NCBI GenBank assembly: GCA_023433855.1
Contig: JAEYTV010000560.1
Span: forward strand, 1-8,435
Direction: 5' to 3'
DNA: 8,435 bases
Source of the DNA: Pseudomonadota bacterium
GTDB taxonomy: Bacteria; Pseudomonadota; Alphaproteobacteria; Rhizobiales; Rhizobiaceae
Position numbers and translations under genes: made by a program
The notes under the pieces: model-generated
Databases searched by the model: none
What the model saw: only the letters and a program-made list of their open reading frames with translations
What the model was told of the DNA's origin: nothing
Part shown: positions 7,701-8,435 of the stretch, in pieces
Numbering within the stretch: the stretch's first letter is position 1
How the letters are laid out: every line of letters starts with the position of its first letter

Positions 7701-7729
7701 GATCACGGCCTGGTCAACCGGAGAAAAGC

Positions 7730-7735
7730 AGGAGA
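7730..7735 (+). promoter_or_regulatory. Ribosome-binding site of the amine oxidase gene
   Basis: AGGAGA lies 5 nt before the ATG at 7741. A second ATG at 7737 is in another frame and too close to the site, so 7741 is the better start. Confidence 0.65.
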
Positions 7736-7740
7736 AATGC

Positions 7741-8435
7741 ATGACCCGCAGTGACGTCGTCGTGGTGGGAGCCGGTTTCACGGGGCTTGTCGCCGCTGTC
7801 GAGCTTGCCAAGGCAGGCCTGACCGTCGAGGTGCTCGAGGCGCGCGACCGCGTCGGAGGCAAAGTGGAGTCCGCCGTCCTGCCGAATGGACGACGCATCG
7901 ATACCGGAGGGCAGTTCTTCTGCAGGGACATGACCGAACTGACGGCGTTGGCGAAAGCTTGCGGGAAAACGCCCGCGATGACATTTGCCGATGGTGAGAC
8001 CCTGATCGAACCAGCCATGGACCCTGCTGCGGGCCGGGAGCTTTGGGAGCAGGTCGACGCGTTGCGGAACAGAATGGGCGAAACGAACCTCGACGACCCG
8101 CATCTGGCTCGGCTGACCGTCGCCGACTGGGTTGCGCTTCAGGATGTTCCAGAACAGGTCGGACGCAATTTCCTGCGCATGGTGAAGGGGTTGTGGTGCC
8201 GATCACCGGACGAGATCGCATTCACATACCTTGCTTCGAACGACCGGCGCGTCACCAACACTCATCCCGAGATGGAGATGTTCCTCCCCGGGACAGCGCA
8301 TGCCATGGCGGAAGAGCTTGCCGGGAAACTCTCCGGCCGGCTCAGGCTGAACAGCAAGGTCACAAGGATTGCCTATGGGGCGGAAGGCGTCGAGGTATGG
8401 GACGGAACAACACGGCTACTCGCCCGGCAGTTGAT
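7741..8435 (+). CDS. FAD-dependent amine oxidase (MAO-like) family protein, 3' partial
   Basis: The reading frame runs off the right edge with 231 residues visible; the family is usually 400-500. The N-terminus has the FAD-binding beta-alpha-beta unit with GAGFTG (10-15), then EARDRVGGK (33-41), the usual MAO-type continuation of the FAD motif, and DTGGQFF (54-60). PGTAHAMAEELAGKL (183-197), followed by a V..I strand at 207-210, corresponds to the segment where these enzymes return to the FAD domain. It probably oxidises an amine to an imine using O2, releasing H2O2, but the substrate-binding and C-terminal FAD parts are mostly outside the window. Phytoene-desaturase-like or protoporphyrinogen-oxidase-like flavoproteins share the N-terminal motif and remain possible. 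There is no obvious signal peptide or twin-arginine motif. It is 264 nt from the preceding gene, with its own strong ribosome-binding site, so it need not belong to the operon. Confidence 0.82.
   Translation, partial: MTRSDVVVVGAGFTGLVAAVELAKAGLTVEVLEARDRVGGKVESAVLPNGRRIDTGGQFFCRDMTELTALAKACGKTPAMTFADGETLIEPAMDPAAGRELWEQVDALRNRMGETNLDDPHLARLTVADWVALQDVPEQVGRNFLRMVKGLWCRSPDEIAFTYLASNDRRVTNTHPEMEMFLPGTAHAMAEELAGKLSGRLRLNSKVTRIAYGAEGVEVWDGTTRLLARQL

Larger units (their letters stand above)
7477..7740. other. Intergenic stretch with no supported gene
   Basis: These 264 nt separate the shortened bifunctional gene from the amine oxidase gene. The forward frame open to 7678 and the reverse frames crossing the region give Arg/Ala/Pro-rich or featureless translations without recognisable motifs. 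I see two hairpins (7528-7557 and 7680-7700) and the ribosome-binding site of the next gene. I see no clear sigma-70 promoter, no transposase fragment and no insertion-sequence ends. Confidence 0.7.

Noticed and set aside
1..8435. CRISPR arrays, tRNA/rRNA genes, insertion sequences, toxin-antitoxin or phage-defence genes
   Set aside because: No repeat-spacer pattern, RNA gene, transposase motif or terminal inverted repeats were seen; the window is a metabolic gene cluster.

Overview
The window looks like the chromosome or a large replicon of an alphaproteobacterium, probably in the Rhizobiales. This is a guess from the GC-rich coding DNA with strong G/C third positions and from the flavour of the proteins. 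There is no rRNA, tRNA or other phylogenetic marker to confirm it. All genes lie on the + strand and the DNA is almost fully coding up to about 7476.

Positions 2-7476 hold six tightly packed genes that read as one operon for CoA-dependent aerobic breakdown of an aromatic acid, most likely 2-aminobenzoate (anthranilate). In order they are: (1) a two-domain flavoenzyme, FAD monooxygenase plus old-yellow-enzyme reductase, of the 2-aminobenzoyl-CoA monooxygenase/reductase type, cut at its N-terminus by the window edge; (2) a short-chain dehydrogenase; (3) a crotonase-fold protein without the usual hydratase glutamates; (4) an acyl-CoA dehydrogenase; (5) a small RidA/YjgF-family protein; (6) a two-domain enoyl-CoA hydratase/3-hydroxyacyl-CoA dehydrogenase. 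Junctions are +10 nt, -4 nt, -1 nt, about +38 nt (or -4 nt with an upstream start) and +19 nt.

The genes fit one route. The first enzyme hydroxylates and partly reduces the CoA-activated ring without a ring-cleaving dioxygenase. The SDR, crotonase and Rid proteins could then reduce, deaminate and open the alicyclic ring, and the acyl-CoA dehydrogenase and FadB/J-like enzyme would run beta-oxidation of the C7 chain. The gene content resembles the aerobic 2-aminobenzoyl-CoA clusters described in Azoarcus evansii. The CoA ligase, regulator and thiolase expected for such a pathway are not in view. Salicylyl-CoA is the main alternative substrate.

From 7477 to 7740 is a 264-nt stretch with no credible gene. 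It begins where the bifunctional gene stops early, short of the usual C-terminal end of its family, and contains two GC-rich hairpins. From 7741 to the right edge is the first part of a flavin amine oxidase (MAO-like) gene with its own strong ribosome-binding site; its link to the operon is unknown.

The points most worth a second look are the Rid protein lacking the substrate-carboxylate arginine, the crotonase lacking both hydratase glutamates, and the abrupt 3' end of the bifunctional gene next to a non-coding junction.
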